This document shows positions 7,920-16,100 of a stretch of DNA of 64,000 bases, in pieces. How positions within the stretch are numbered: position 1 is the stretch's first letter; each line of letters starts with the position of its first letter. The notes under the pieces are model-generated. The model had not been told where the DNA came from. It did no database searches and was given only the letters and a program-made list of their open reading frames with translations. The stretch is taken from positions 29,061 to 93,060 of the forward strand of contig NZ_LNDC01000177.1 of NCBI RefSeq assembly GCF_001870905.1. Reading direction: 5' to 3'. The translations under genes and the position numbers were made by a program. The DNA comes from Geitlerinema sp. PCC 9228 (lineage in GTDB: Bacteria > Cyanobacteriota > Cyanobacteriia > Cyanobacteriales > PCC-9228).

Positions 7920-8075
7920 AATTTTTTTTGAACAGTACCCGCGATCGCAGGGATATCTAGTGGCAATCGAAATGGTGTAAAATCGCTGAAGTTCCCCATT
8001 GGTGAGCATTAGAGAGGCAAAATATATTTGAATTACCCAGTTCAAAATTTTATTATAATGGTATATAGCATTTGT
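7920..8075. repeat. Degenerate third copy of the regulator 5' segment
   Basis: The region resembles 1785-1945: CAGTACCC, the HIP1 sequence GCGATCGCAGG, and then, after a divergent stretch, the dyad and flanking bases in the same order. On the minus strand a few residues (LTNGELQ versus LSAGQLA) recall the regulator's N-terminus, but the frame is broken. I read it as a decayed regulator gene start that left its promoter region in front of cas10. Confidence 0.5.
8028..8059 (+). promoter_or_regulatory. Putative regulated promoter of the cas10-csm operon, site 3
   Basis: TTGAATTACCCAGTTCAA (8028-8045), then 8 bases, then a perfect TATAAT (8054-8059). The first half-site is 20 bp from the -10, too long for normal -35 spacing, so an activator or a spacing-altering regulator is plausible. 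The transcript would have a leader of about 158 bases before cas10. Confidence 0.75.
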
Positions 8076-8223
8076 TGATGAAGCCAGCCGTCAAGGCAAG
8101 GAGGTTCGTTACCTATCTATCGTTAAGAATTGCGAATGGAGCGTCCTGAGAATCAGCAAAATCGGTATGGTAAAACCAAGGAGTTGCCAGCCAAGTTGGT
8201 CAAAAACATGAGGAACGGCGATT

Positions 8224-10611
8224 ATGTCAAATACGAAATCAGCCTATAAAGCTGCTTTGGGGGTTTTTCAGCAAGCTGTAAGGACACTTGCCACCTGGTC
8301 GGGTACGAATTTGCCTGATGGCTGTGAGGATGTAGCGTCTTTGGAAGCAATGGAAATAGCCAAAGAACTCCTATCTTGGCAGTCAGAGGCAGACAATATT
8401 GGCGCATTACGTCTGCTGTTCGATGGTATAGGTTCCTCCAACTCAGAATCGGAATCTATAAAACCTAAGCGTCATTACTGGCAACCGCAAGCAATTGAAA
8501 CGGTTGGGGAAGAATTCTATCCCCGAATTCCCTATCCTCTTTCTTATCCTACTGGTAGCGATCCAACGGATATGGATTTTGAAAAACTGAAACAAAAAAT
8601 TCAGGAACAGATAAGGAATTTAAACAAATATGACTGGCAAAACTTGGCGTTGCTGACCTTATTTGTCGAAAAATTTGGCTCCTATATTCATTTGGGAGAA
8701 GAGGATGTCGCTTTTACCGATATTACCAAATCGACAGCCGCGATCGCAGCCACCCTTGCTGAAAATCCCGAAGCAGAAAACATTGCTTTGGTAGCTGGCG
8801 ATTTATCAGGAATTCAGAACTTTATTTATACCATATCATCCGATGGTGCTTTAAAATCCTTACGCGCACGAAGTTTCTATCTAGAGTTGGTAACAGAGGA
8901 AGTGGTACAGCAACTTTTACAAAATCTTGAGTTGCCTCGTACCAATGTTGTCTATGCTGGTGGCGGCAATTTATACGTACTCGCGCCAGCTGGTGAAGAT
9001 ACCCAAAGGAAAGTTGCGCAAGTTCGCGAACAAATCAATCATTGGTTGTTCGATTGTTTTCAAGGCAAAGTGTTTTTGGCTTTAGACCATCTTGAATTCC
9101 ATAGAAATAACATTCAAAGCAAAGAATTCTCTGAGTATTGGTCTGCAGCCACCAAAAAATTAGCCAAACAAAAAGCGCGTAAATTTGAAAACCAACTCCA
9201 GACTTTACTTGGCAAGCAAACTACTTACGAACCTTGTCGGGTTTGCCATCGCGATGACGAACCCAAGTTACATCCCCTCCGTCAAGAACCGGATTCCCCT
9301 CTAGCTTGTAAAACTTGTCGTGAAATGTTTGAACTAGGTGGGGATTTATTAAAGGTCAAGGCAATTGTGCGATCGCACCGAAAAGATATTCGAGGGAGTT
9401 GCCATTCTATTCATTTCCAACTACCAGCAACGCCTTCTCTAAATCAAGAAGATATTTGGTACCATCTTTTTGATAGCGATAAACCGGTGGTTGTTGAATC
9501 CGATACTGTTCTGTTGGTAGATAATTGGAACATTGACAATTATCAATTTAAACTGTTCAAAAATCCAGTTCCTTTGCTCCTGGGGAACTATGGGAAAGAA
9601 AGCGAACAAGAACAAAGCAATTTTATACGTTCTGAAGAAATGGTGGAATACGCGGAAGGGATTCCTAGAGTTGGCTATCTGCGTATGGATGTCGATAATT
9701 TAGGAACAATTTTTGCGCAAGGATTGGGAGAAGCGCAAACTTTACCGCGTTTGACTGGATTATCGCGCCAGATGAGCTATTTCTTTAAGGTCTATCTAAA
9801 CAGTTTGGCAGCCAATCGTCAGGAGAATATGCCGCCAAATGCCAGAAAATTAACGCCTAGTGCCAAGAGAGAAAACCTCCTATTTATTTATGCTGGTGGT
9901 GATGATTTGTTTATCAGCGGCAGTTGGAATGAAGTGGTAGAGTTTGCTTTTGATATCTACCAGAGTTTCCGATCGCATACGGGATACAATCCCAACATCA
10001 GTATTTCTGGAGGTATTAGTTTGGCAGAAACAAAATTTCCCCTCTATCAAGCAGCAGAGGAATCTGGTGACGCAGAAGAGAAAGCAAAAGGAAATGGTCG
10101 AGATAGCTTGGGAATGTTCGGTCAAGTGTTCAAATGGGATGAGTGGTTGGGAAATCGCGATCGCGTTTTGGATGCTTTCCTACAAAATCTCGAAAACTAT
10201 TTTTCTCGGGAAGAGTTTCCCCAGGAGGAGGTGCCTATTGGAATTTTCCCAACCGTTGATATTCTACGGAACCAGTTAGAAATTGGCTATGCTAGAAGTT
10301 TCCTCAGAAATTTGCTAGCCACAGCTCAACTGCAAGAAAAAGCGATTGAGGATTTGGAGGAAAAACAGAAAATATATCCAGAACAGGATAAAGACCTACG
10401 CTACTACCTGCATTTGCCAAAGGTTGCTTACACGTTGGCTAGGTTGCCACAAACCATGCGTGACAATCCAGAGTTTGAAAAGGTCAGAAAGGCGTTGCTC
10501 AGTCCTTATAATGCTCCCTATTTTCGCGCGATCGCAACTTGGTTGGAATTGCTCAATCGTTCCAGCGATACGACAACAGGTAAAGAAAAAGAGGAGGAAT
10601 TGCGATCGTAA
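8224..10611 (+). CDS. cas10: Cas10/Csm1, type III-A signalling subunit without visible HD motif
   Basis: 795 residues. This is the large subunit of the Csm complex. It senses target RNA and makes cyclic oligoadenylates. Visible parts are the first palm-like domain with GDLSGIQNFIY (~residues 197-207), the four-Cys zinc element (C338, C341, C362, C365), the MDVDNLG segment, and the cyclase motif YAGGDDLF with GGDD at 558-561. The N-terminal HD nuclease motif common in Csm1 is not seen; the comparable place reads LRLLFDGIG. It would then lack the ssDNase activity while keeping cyclase activity. First gene of the operon, 158 bases after the site 3 promoter. Confidence 0.95.
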   Translation: MSNTKSAYKAALGVFQQAVRTLATWSGTNLPDGCEDVASLEAMEIAKELLSWQSEADNIGALRLLFDGIGSSNSESESIKPKRHYWQPQAIETVGEEFYPRIPYPLSYPTGSDPTDMDFEKLKQKIQEQIRNLNKYDWQNLALLTLFVEKFGSYIHLGEEDVAFTDITKSTAAIAATLAENPEAENIALVAGDLSGIQNFIYTISSDGALKSLRARSFYLELVTEEVVQQLLQNLELPRTNVVYAGGGNLYVLAPAGEDTQRKVAQVREQINHWLFDCFQGKVFLALDHLEFHRNNIQSKEFSEYWSAATKKLAKQKARKFENQLQTLLGKQTTYEPCRVCHRDDEPKLHPLRQEPDSPLACKTCREMFELGGDLLKVKAIVRSHRKDIRGSCHSIHFQLPATPSLNQEDIWYHLFDSDKPVVVESDTVLLVDNWNIDNYQFKLFKNPVPLLLGNYGKESEQEQSNFIRSEEMVEYAEGIPRVGYLRMDVDNLGTIFAQGLGEAQTLPRLTGLSRQMSYFFKVYLNSLAANRQENMPPNARKLTPSAKRENLLFIYAGGDDLFISGSWNEVVEFAFDIYQSFRSHTGYNPNISISGGISLAETKFPLYQAAEESGDAEEKAKGNGRDSLGMFGQVFKWDEWLGNRDRVLDAFLQNLENYFSREEFPQEEVPIGIFPTVDILRNQLEIGYARSFLRNLLATAQLQEKAIEDLEEKQKIYPEQDKDLRYYLHLPKVAYTLARLPQTMRDNPEFEKVRKALLSPYNAPYFRAIATWLELLNRSSDTTTGKEKEEELRS

Positions 10612-10658
10612 GTTTTTAATCTTTTATTTTTTGGAGAAGAGGCTTTCTTTGAGTCAAA

Positions 10659-10680
10659 ATATGCTATAATGCAAGCATAT
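10659..10680 (+). promoter_or_regulatory. Small inverted repeat with TATAAT between cas10 and csm2
   Basis: ATATGCT (10659-10665) pairs with AGCATAT (10674-10680), and TATAAT (10665-10670) lies in between. It might be an internal promoter or an RNA hairpin in the 135-base gap; no good -35 is present. Confidence 0.3.
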
Positions 10681-10746
10681 CTACAGCGTTTAAACCTGAT
10701 TCTAGCATCGATAAAATGTTTGTACTGTAACTTCACGTAACAAGCT

Positions 10747-11223
10747 ATGCCAGAAGAAAATCAACAAAAAACGGAACAAGATTTATGTAAAAGAATCCAG
10801 AGTCTTCAAGGCTTAAAAGATTATCCCATTCGGAAGCTAGTTGAAGATGCAGAAGGATTCGGTCCTTATCTAAAAAGGAAACGTTTGGAGACGAACCAAA
10901 TTCGCAAGTTTCTTGACGCCATAAACCGCGTCAAAACCACACTATCCCAAATAGATATTGATACAAACAAAACCCAACAGGAAGCAAACACAGACGAACC
11001 GAAAAAACTGCCAGAACAGACCAAATTTGACTATGTTGAGGCAGATATTGTCCTCCTCAAACCCAAATTGGCTTATGCTGCTGCCAGGCAAAGTTCGGCA
11101 CAGCCTCTAAGTGACGTTATGTCAGTAGCCATTGACAAAGTTCATAGCGTTCAAGATTTTGAACGTCTCGTACAATTCATCGAAGCCATTATTGCCTATC
11201 ACAAAGCAGCTGGAGGAAAATAA
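10747..11223 (+). CDS. csm2: Csm2, small subunit of the type III-A complex
   Basis: 158 residues, mostly helical. Typical Csm2 features are TNQIRKFLDAINRV (residues ~48-61), LLKPKLAYAAARQ (~98-110) and the C-terminal FERLVQFIEAIIAYHKAAGG. Csm2 lines the crRNA-target duplex as the helical small subunit. Its presence, with Csm5, separates this system from III-B and III-D. Two bases separate its stop from the csm3 start. Confidence 0.92.
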   Translation: MPEENQQKTEQDLCKRIQSLQGLKDYPIRKLVEDAEGFGPYLKRKRLETNQIRKFLDAINRVKTTLSQIDIDTNKTQQEANTDEPKKLPEQTKFDYVEADIVLLKPKLAYAAARQSSAQPLSDVMSVAIDKVHSVQDFERLVQFIEAIIAYHKAAGGK

Positions 11224-11225
11224 AA

Positions 11226-12179
11226 ATGCCTGCATCTTTCCAACAAAAACCCTTAAAAGGAAAACTGCGTCTGGTTAGTACGATTCGTGTCGAAACTGGA
11301 TTGCATATTGGTGGCGGCGGAGAAACATTGGAGATTGGTGGAATCGATAAGCCAGTTCTTCGCGATCCTCTCACTAAAGAACCCTACCTTGCTGGATCTT
11401 CTATCAAAGGCAAGTTGCGTTCAATTTTAGAACGTTTGCTCAACAAACCTCTCAATCGTCCGGGAGGTTCGGGTACTTATCGTTATGAAAGCGATGATTT
11501 AGAGGATGGATATTCCAAGGTTCAAGGACAAAAAATCTGGTTTCAAGGAGCAAAACACTGTCCGTTAAGTCGTGTTTTTGGTTCGACTGGAAATAATTGC
11601 TGGATTGAAACTTCTATAGCCGAGGACCAACAATTATCATACCAGAATACTGAGACGGATGAAAATGGCAAACAATATAGTTTCATCAGAGGCAGAAATG
11701 CTCCTGCTCGTTTGCTCGTTCGCGACGCTCATCTAACGCCAAAATCTGCGGAAGACCTGAAAAAAATTGATACGGGATTGTTCATGACGGAGTGGAAATT
11801 TGAAAATGGTTTGGACCGCGTAACGGCGGCTGCCAATCCCCGTCAGTTGGAACGAGTTCCTAAAGGAACCGAGTTTAATTTTGAACTGGTTTACACCGTA
11901 GAAGACCCCAATCAAGTTGAAGAAGATTTGCGCAATATTGCGATCGCTTTGGCTATTTTAGAAGACGATGCGTTGGGAGGACACGGTTCTCGCGGCTACG
12001 GGAAAATTAGTTTCCATAACTTTAAACTGTACTATCGCAGCATCGAAAAATATAGGGATATTGTAGGAAACGGTGGCAGTTCGTTCGATCCCATTTACCA
12101 GAAAGAGAATACACCAGAATTCCTAGAAGATTTTGGTAATGTCAACCAACAAATTCGCGGTTCTCTCGATGAACAATAG
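11226..12179 (+). CDS. csm3: Csm3, backbone RAMP and target-RNA nuclease
   Basis: 317 residues, longer than the ~220 typical of Csm3 in Firmicutes. It has the RAMP pattern LHIGGGGE...IGGIDKPV..D, with the likely catalytic Asp at D41, then PYLAGSSIKGKLRS, and the later Csm3 signature FENGLDRVTAAANPRQLERVP. A glycine-rich loop (GGHGSRGYGK) follows. Several copies form the filament along crRNA and each cuts target RNA every 6 nt in known complexes. The extra length is mostly between residues ~75 and 165. Confidence 0.95.
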   Translation: MPASFQQKPLKGKLRLVSTIRVETGLHIGGGGETLEIGGIDKPVLRDPLTKEPYLAGSSIKGKLRSILERLLNKPLNRPGGSGTYRYESDDLEDGYSKVQGQKIWFQGAKHCPLSRVFGSTGNNCWIETSIAEDQQLSYQNTETDENGKQYSFIRGRNAPARLLVRDAHLTPKSAEDLKKIDTGLFMTEWKFENGLDRVTAAANPRQLERVPKGTEFNFELVYTVEDPNQVEEDLRNIAIALAILEDDALGGHGSRGYGKISFHNFKLYYRSIEKYRDIVGNGGSSFDPIYQKENTPEFLEDFGNVNQQIRGSLDEQ

Positions 12180-12206
12180 CAGCAAACAAGCAAATATGAA
12201 TTTACT

Positions 12207-13334
12207 ATGAGCGTTTGGAGATTGGTCAAACTCAATTTTGGACGTACTCCCGTCCATTTTGGGGAAGTAGGCATTGGTATTGAGAAAACAGGCGAACGAG
12301 TAAAGTCGGATACTTTATTTAGTGCTTGGATAACGGCTTATGCTCGTTTGTTTGGCAAGGATGAAGTAGAACATTTATTAACAAGATTTTTAAGTTCGCC
12401 ACCAGTGCGAATGAGTTCTACATTTGTCTACCGACGATATCAAGACACAAACAAAAACTACCAAGATATCTACTACCTTCCCCGTCCTTTGCAATTTCCT
12501 CCGAACTATCCTGACGAGGATTTGAGCTTTTTTAAAAGCTACAAAAAGTTAAAATATCTTCCTTTGCCTGTATGGCAACGTTGGTATCAAGGGAAAGGTT
12601 TTACAGAAAGCGATCGCGAACAATTAGAAACAGAAACCAAAGGGAAATCCAATGGTTGCTTGTGGCAACAAGGTACTTTTGATTATGGCAAAGCATACCA
12701 GTCCCATAAAGTACCACGAATTTCCGTCGATCGCACAACCCAAGCCACCAATTTGTACCATACTGGTCTCGTACAGTTCCAATGGGAATCCACTGACAAT
12801 GGAATTCAAAATTTAGCTGGATTGTATTTTCTTTTGGAATTTCCCGAAGAAGATAGCCAACTAGAAAGCAATTTGAAAGCTGCACTGCATTTATTGGGAG
12901 AAGACGGTCTTGGCGGCGAACGTTCCACAGGTGCCGGACGTTTTGAGGTAGAATCTTTTGAAGAGTTACCCGAACAATGGCAAAAATTGTTGGAATTTCC
13001 TTCAACTAGTTCCTATCGCTGTTTGCTGAGCTTGCTTTGGGAAAACGAGGCTTCAAAACTAACTGCATTAATGAATGGCGGCGAGAATATTGGTTACGAA
13101 ATTCTCGAACGCGGTGGCTGGGTTTTTTCACCATTTTCCGGTCGTCAATCTCGTCGCCAGATGGTGAGGATGTTTGCAGAGGGATCGGTATTTGCCGGTG
13201 TTCCTGAAGGTACGTTGGCTGATGTTACGCCACCGAGTTTCCAAGCTCATTCTATTTATCGCAATGGCATTGGTCTCAGTCTTCCCATTCAAGTGAAAAC
13301 AGCAAGCAAAGACAATACCAAGGAGGCTTCGTAA
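12207..13334 (+). CDS. csm4: Csm4, crRNA 5'-handle binding RAMP
   Basis: 375 residues. The N-terminus carries the Csm4 pattern HFGEVGIGIEKTGERVKSDTLFSAW and the end of the first half carries the RAMP glycine loop GEDGLGGERSTGAG. Csm4 binds the 8-nt crRNA handle and anchors Cas10. The stop overlaps the csm5 start by one base (TAATG), a sign of translational coupling. Confidence 0.93.
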   Translation: MSVWRLVKLNFGRTPVHFGEVGIGIEKTGERVKSDTLFSAWITAYARLFGKDEVEHLLTRFLSSPPVRMSSTFVYRRYQDTNKNYQDIYYLPRPLQFPPNYPDEDLSFFKSYKKLKYLPLPVWQRWYQGKGFTESDREQLETETKGKSNGCLWQQGTFDYGKAYQSHKVPRISVDRTTQATNLYHTGLVQFQWESTDNGIQNLAGLYFLLEFPEEDSQLESNLKAALHLLGEDGLGGERSTGAGRFEVESFEELPEQWQKLLEFPSTSSYRCLLSLLWENEASKLTALMNGGENIGYEILERGGWVFSPFSGRQSRRQMVRMFAEGSVFAGVPEGTLADVTPPSFQAHSIYRNGIGLSLPIQVKTASKDNTKEAS

Positions 13335-14626
13335 TGGTAGCGACCTCAGATAAAGCAATTCCCAAACCAAATTTTTACGATACCAAACGTATTCGGCTAA
13401 CCAGTCCTCTATTGCATATTGGTTCCGAACTTCAAAGTTTAAATCCTTTTGAATACGTCGCCACCAGCGATCGCGTTTTTTATCCCAACTCAGAAGCGTT
13501 GGCAAGAGCTTTGTACAAACGGGGAGCTCTTCCAGATTATATCGCTAGAATTGAAGCAAGAGAATCTATTATTTCGCTGCTGGAAGATGTATTTGGCGAT
13601 GAGTGGCAACGGGAAAAAGACGATCGCGGCAATCCGCTTTTTCCCAAGCATCGCATTTGTCGCAAATGGACCAATAATAGCATCACCGATTTGCGTCCAG
13701 CTATCAGAAACGGTATGGGACAATTATATATTCCCGGTTCTTCGATTAAAGGAGCTATTCGTACCGCGATCGCATATTATCTCCTAAAACACGAAGACAC
13801 ATATCGACTTCCCGAAGAAAAGCGTACGAGTCATATTGAACAGCAGTTAAGAGAACGGATCGGAGGTGGTTCGCTCAAAAAAACAGCCAAGTTTGCCGAT
13901 GATGAACTATTCATGGACGATATCTTTGCTAATTTTCAACTAAGTTATCAAGGAAAGCAAGCAAAAACCAAAAATAAACCCAGTCCCAATACAGATTTCA
14001 TGCGAGCTGTTCAAGTCACCGATTCGCAACCTATAGAGTTTACTGTTATCAAAAGAAGAGATAAGAAAATTCCGTACAATATTCCAGCAATTGCTGAAGT
14101 TATTGTTTCCAGCAGATTTCCCAACGGAAAAGCCAAATATAGAGCTTCTTTATATGTAGAAATTATCCATAACATTCGTACGGAGTTTTCCATTAGCGTA
14201 GATACAGACATGCTCAAGTGGTTTAAACACCGACAAGGCATGAAACTACCCTTCCAAAACACGCAGGATTTGCTGAATATTTGTCAGGAATTTGCTCAAG
14301 AACAGTGGGAAGCCGAACGAATTTACTGGCAAAACATCTCTAGTAATCCCAATGCTGGCGATCGCAATTTAGATTTTAGTTTAATTAAAGAGAGAGTTTA
14401 TCAACAAGAAGCGTGTCCCTATTCTTTACGCCTTGGCTGGGGAAGTGGTTTGTTGGGAACGACTGTGGGATTGTGTTTGGATGAAGAACTTGTCGAGAAA
14501 ATTCGCGATGCCTGTGGTATTGCAGCTCCTCAATTTGAAGCTCCCAAATCTCGGCGTACTGTCGTAAATTCAAAGGGAGAAATTCGCTATGTTCCCGGTT
14601 GGACTAACTTAAAAATATTGGAATAA
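13334..14626 (+). CDS. csm5: Csm5, 3'-end RAMP of the type III-A complex
   Basis: 430 residues. Recognisable parts are LTSPLLHIGSELQSLNPFEYV (~residues 22-42), YIPGSSIKGAIRTAIAYYLL (~133-153) and the C-terminal LRLGWGSGLLGTTVG, which fits Csm5. Csm5 caps the complex at the crRNA 3' end and helps recruit trimming nucleases. Coupled to csm4 and 2 bases before cas6. Confidence 0.93.
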   Translation: MVATSDKAIPKPNFYDTKRIRLTSPLLHIGSELQSLNPFEYVATSDRVFYPNSEALARALYKRGALPDYIARIEARESIISLLEDVFGDEWQREKDDRGNPLFPKHRICRKWTNNSITDLRPAIRNGMGQLYIPGSSIKGAIRTAIAYYLLKHEDTYRLPEEKRTSHIEQQLRERIGGGSLKKTAKFADDELFMDDIFANFQLSYQGKQAKTKNKPSPNTDFMRAVQVTDSQPIEFTVIKRRDKKIPYNIPAIAEVIVSSRFPNGKAKYRASLYVEIIHNIRTEFSISVDTDMLKWFKHRQGMKLPFQNTQDLLNICQEFAQEQWEAERIYWQNISSNPNAGDRNLDFSLIKERVYQQEACPYSLRLGWGSGLLGTTVGLCLDEELVEKIRDACGIAAPQFEAPKSRRTVVNSKGEIRYVPGWTNLKILE

Positions 14627-14628
14627 TT

Positions 14629-15423
14629 ATGTTAATTGAGTCTAAATGGCAAATTGCTGTATCGGAAGCAACGACCATTCCTCGTTCCTATCGCATTGCT
14701 TTGGCGAAAGAACTACACCAACGCCTGGGATGGGAAATGGGAGGCAACGATATTCCCCCAATCACGTCATCGGGAATTATTGGGGTTTGTTCCACGTCCA
14801 AAGAATACGTGACGTTTCATCCAGAAGAATGCTATACCCTCTATTTGTGTGGGTTAAACGAAGCTGCTGCCAAAGCGATCGCATCTTTAGAATTACCGCC
14901 AACATTGGCATTTTTAGGAGGTCAGTTTCACATTCGCGATCGCCAAGATACCACGACAACCTACGAACAATTATACACTGCTACTGTCGCTGAAGAACCA
15001 GAACCCACCAGACATTTTAACCTGCGTTTTTTATCTCCCACCGCTTTCTCCCAAGGCAAAACCCACCTACCGCTACCAGTTCCCACGTTAATGTTTCGCA
15101 GTTGGTTGGAACGATGGAATCATTTTGCCTCTATTTACCTAGGCGGCGACGAACTGATTGCCTATTTACAAGATGCGGTGGTTATCCAAAGACACAATAT
15201 CCAAACCAGCCGCTTTCAACTTTCAAAGGGATACATTAACGGATTTGCCGGAAGCGTTACGTTACGAACTTTCCATCGTGTCGATCCGTTGCTAGCCAAC
15301 GTAGTTCATTTATTGATTGAATATGGCAGATTTGCTGGTACGGGAATTAAGACTCGCTTGGGGATGGGAAAAACAGAGTTGATGTTACCGGAGGCATCTA
15401 TGGAAGAGAAAACGGTTGCATGA
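14629..15423 (+). CDS. cas6: Cas6 pre-crRNA endoribonuclease
   Basis: 264 residues, the only repeat-processing enzyme visible here, so it probably handles both arrays. It has two RAMP-like halves and the C-terminal Cas6 glycine-rich loop FAGTGIKTRLGMGKTEL (~residues 235-251). The repeats have a stable 4-bp GNRA hairpin just upstream of the 8-nt handle, as expected for Cas6 cleavage. The catalytic His cannot be named with certainty; H30 is one candidate. Confidence 0.92.
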   Translation: MLIESKWQIAVSEATTIPRSYRIALAKELHQRLGWEMGGNDIPPITSSGIIGVCSTSKEYVTFHPEECYTLYLCGLNEAAAKAIASLELPPTLAFLGGQFHIRDRQDTTTTYEQLYTATVAEEPEPTRHFNLRFLSPTAFSQGKTHLPLPVPTLMFRSWLERWNHFASIYLGGDELIAYLQDAVVIQRHNIQTSRFQLSKGYINGFAGSVTLRTFHRVDPLLANVVHLLIEYGRFAGTGIKTRLGMGKTELMLPEASMEEKTVA

Positions 15424-15450
15424 ATTTTCTATAAATAAGGAGCGATCGCT

Positions 15451-16071
15451 ATGTCTATTACAGAATTCAAAAGCATTGGTTCCGTCGTTCGGGAATTTCA
15501 AATTTTCTATCGGGAAGCTGATTTTGTTGTAGAAGTACCGTTGGAAGTTCCCCAGCATTTCCGATACGATTTGCAACTGGTTATGCAAGATGGGATTGTG
15601 GATAACTCCGAATTGGCGATTTGCGAAAATTTGATTTATCCAGTTTTGAAGGAAGTTTGGAAAATCTACCGCCACAATTTTTTATTATGGAGCCATCAAT
15701 TTCTCAATTATAGCGATCGCTTGTCGGGATTTCCAGAATATATCCTAGCCAAACGTTCTCCTTTGGGAAAAGTGGTTTTCGATTGTCCTTACTTAATTTT
15801 TGTAGAAGCCAAACAGGATAAATTTGATGAAGGCTGGGGGCAATGTTTGGCAGAAATGGTGGCTGCACAGCGTTTGAACGAACGGGAAGAAATCGCCGTA
15901 TTTGGTATCGTATCGAATGGGAAGATTTGGCAGTTTGGCAAAATACGCGATCGCGATTTTACACGCAATATCACTTTTTACTCAATTCAAGATTTGGACA
16001 GTTTGTTTGCTTCGGTAAATTATATTTTCCAACAATGCGATCGGCAAGTCAACAACCCAACGACTGTTTAA
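15451..16071 (+). CDS. PD-(D/E)XK-like nuclease-fold protein in the cas operon
   Basis: 206 residues, AAGGAG before the ATG. Residues 103-140 show the PD-(D/E)XK core: a Gly-containing turn, D111, then hydrophobic beta strand and E119-A-K121, followed by the helix with Q131 (WGQCLAEMVAAQ). The motif order resembles the N-terminal nuclease of type I restriction enzymes and small stand-alone cyanobacterial proteins. It sits between cas6 and a CARF gene, all in one direction with gaps below 30 bases, so a role in defence is plausible. It has no sensor domain of its own. Confidence 0.7.
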   Translation: MSITEFKSIGSVVREFQIFYREADFVVEVPLEVPQHFRYDLQLVMQDGIVDNSELAICENLIYPVLKEVWKIYRHNFLLWSHQFLNYSDRLSGFPEYILAKRSPLGKVVFDCPYLIFVEAKQDKFDEGWGQCLAEMVAAQRLNEREEIAVFGIVSNGKIWQFGKIRDRDFTRNITFYSIQDLDSLFASVNYIFQQCDRQVNNPTTV

Positions 16072-16100
16072 CGGAAAAACACACTTGAGAGGTACAAACA

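Noticed and set aside
8224..15423. Type III-B (Cmr) assignment of the operon
   Set aside because: csm2 and csm5 are recognisable, and the Cas10 and Csm3 patterns fit III-A; no Cmr-specific subunit is present.
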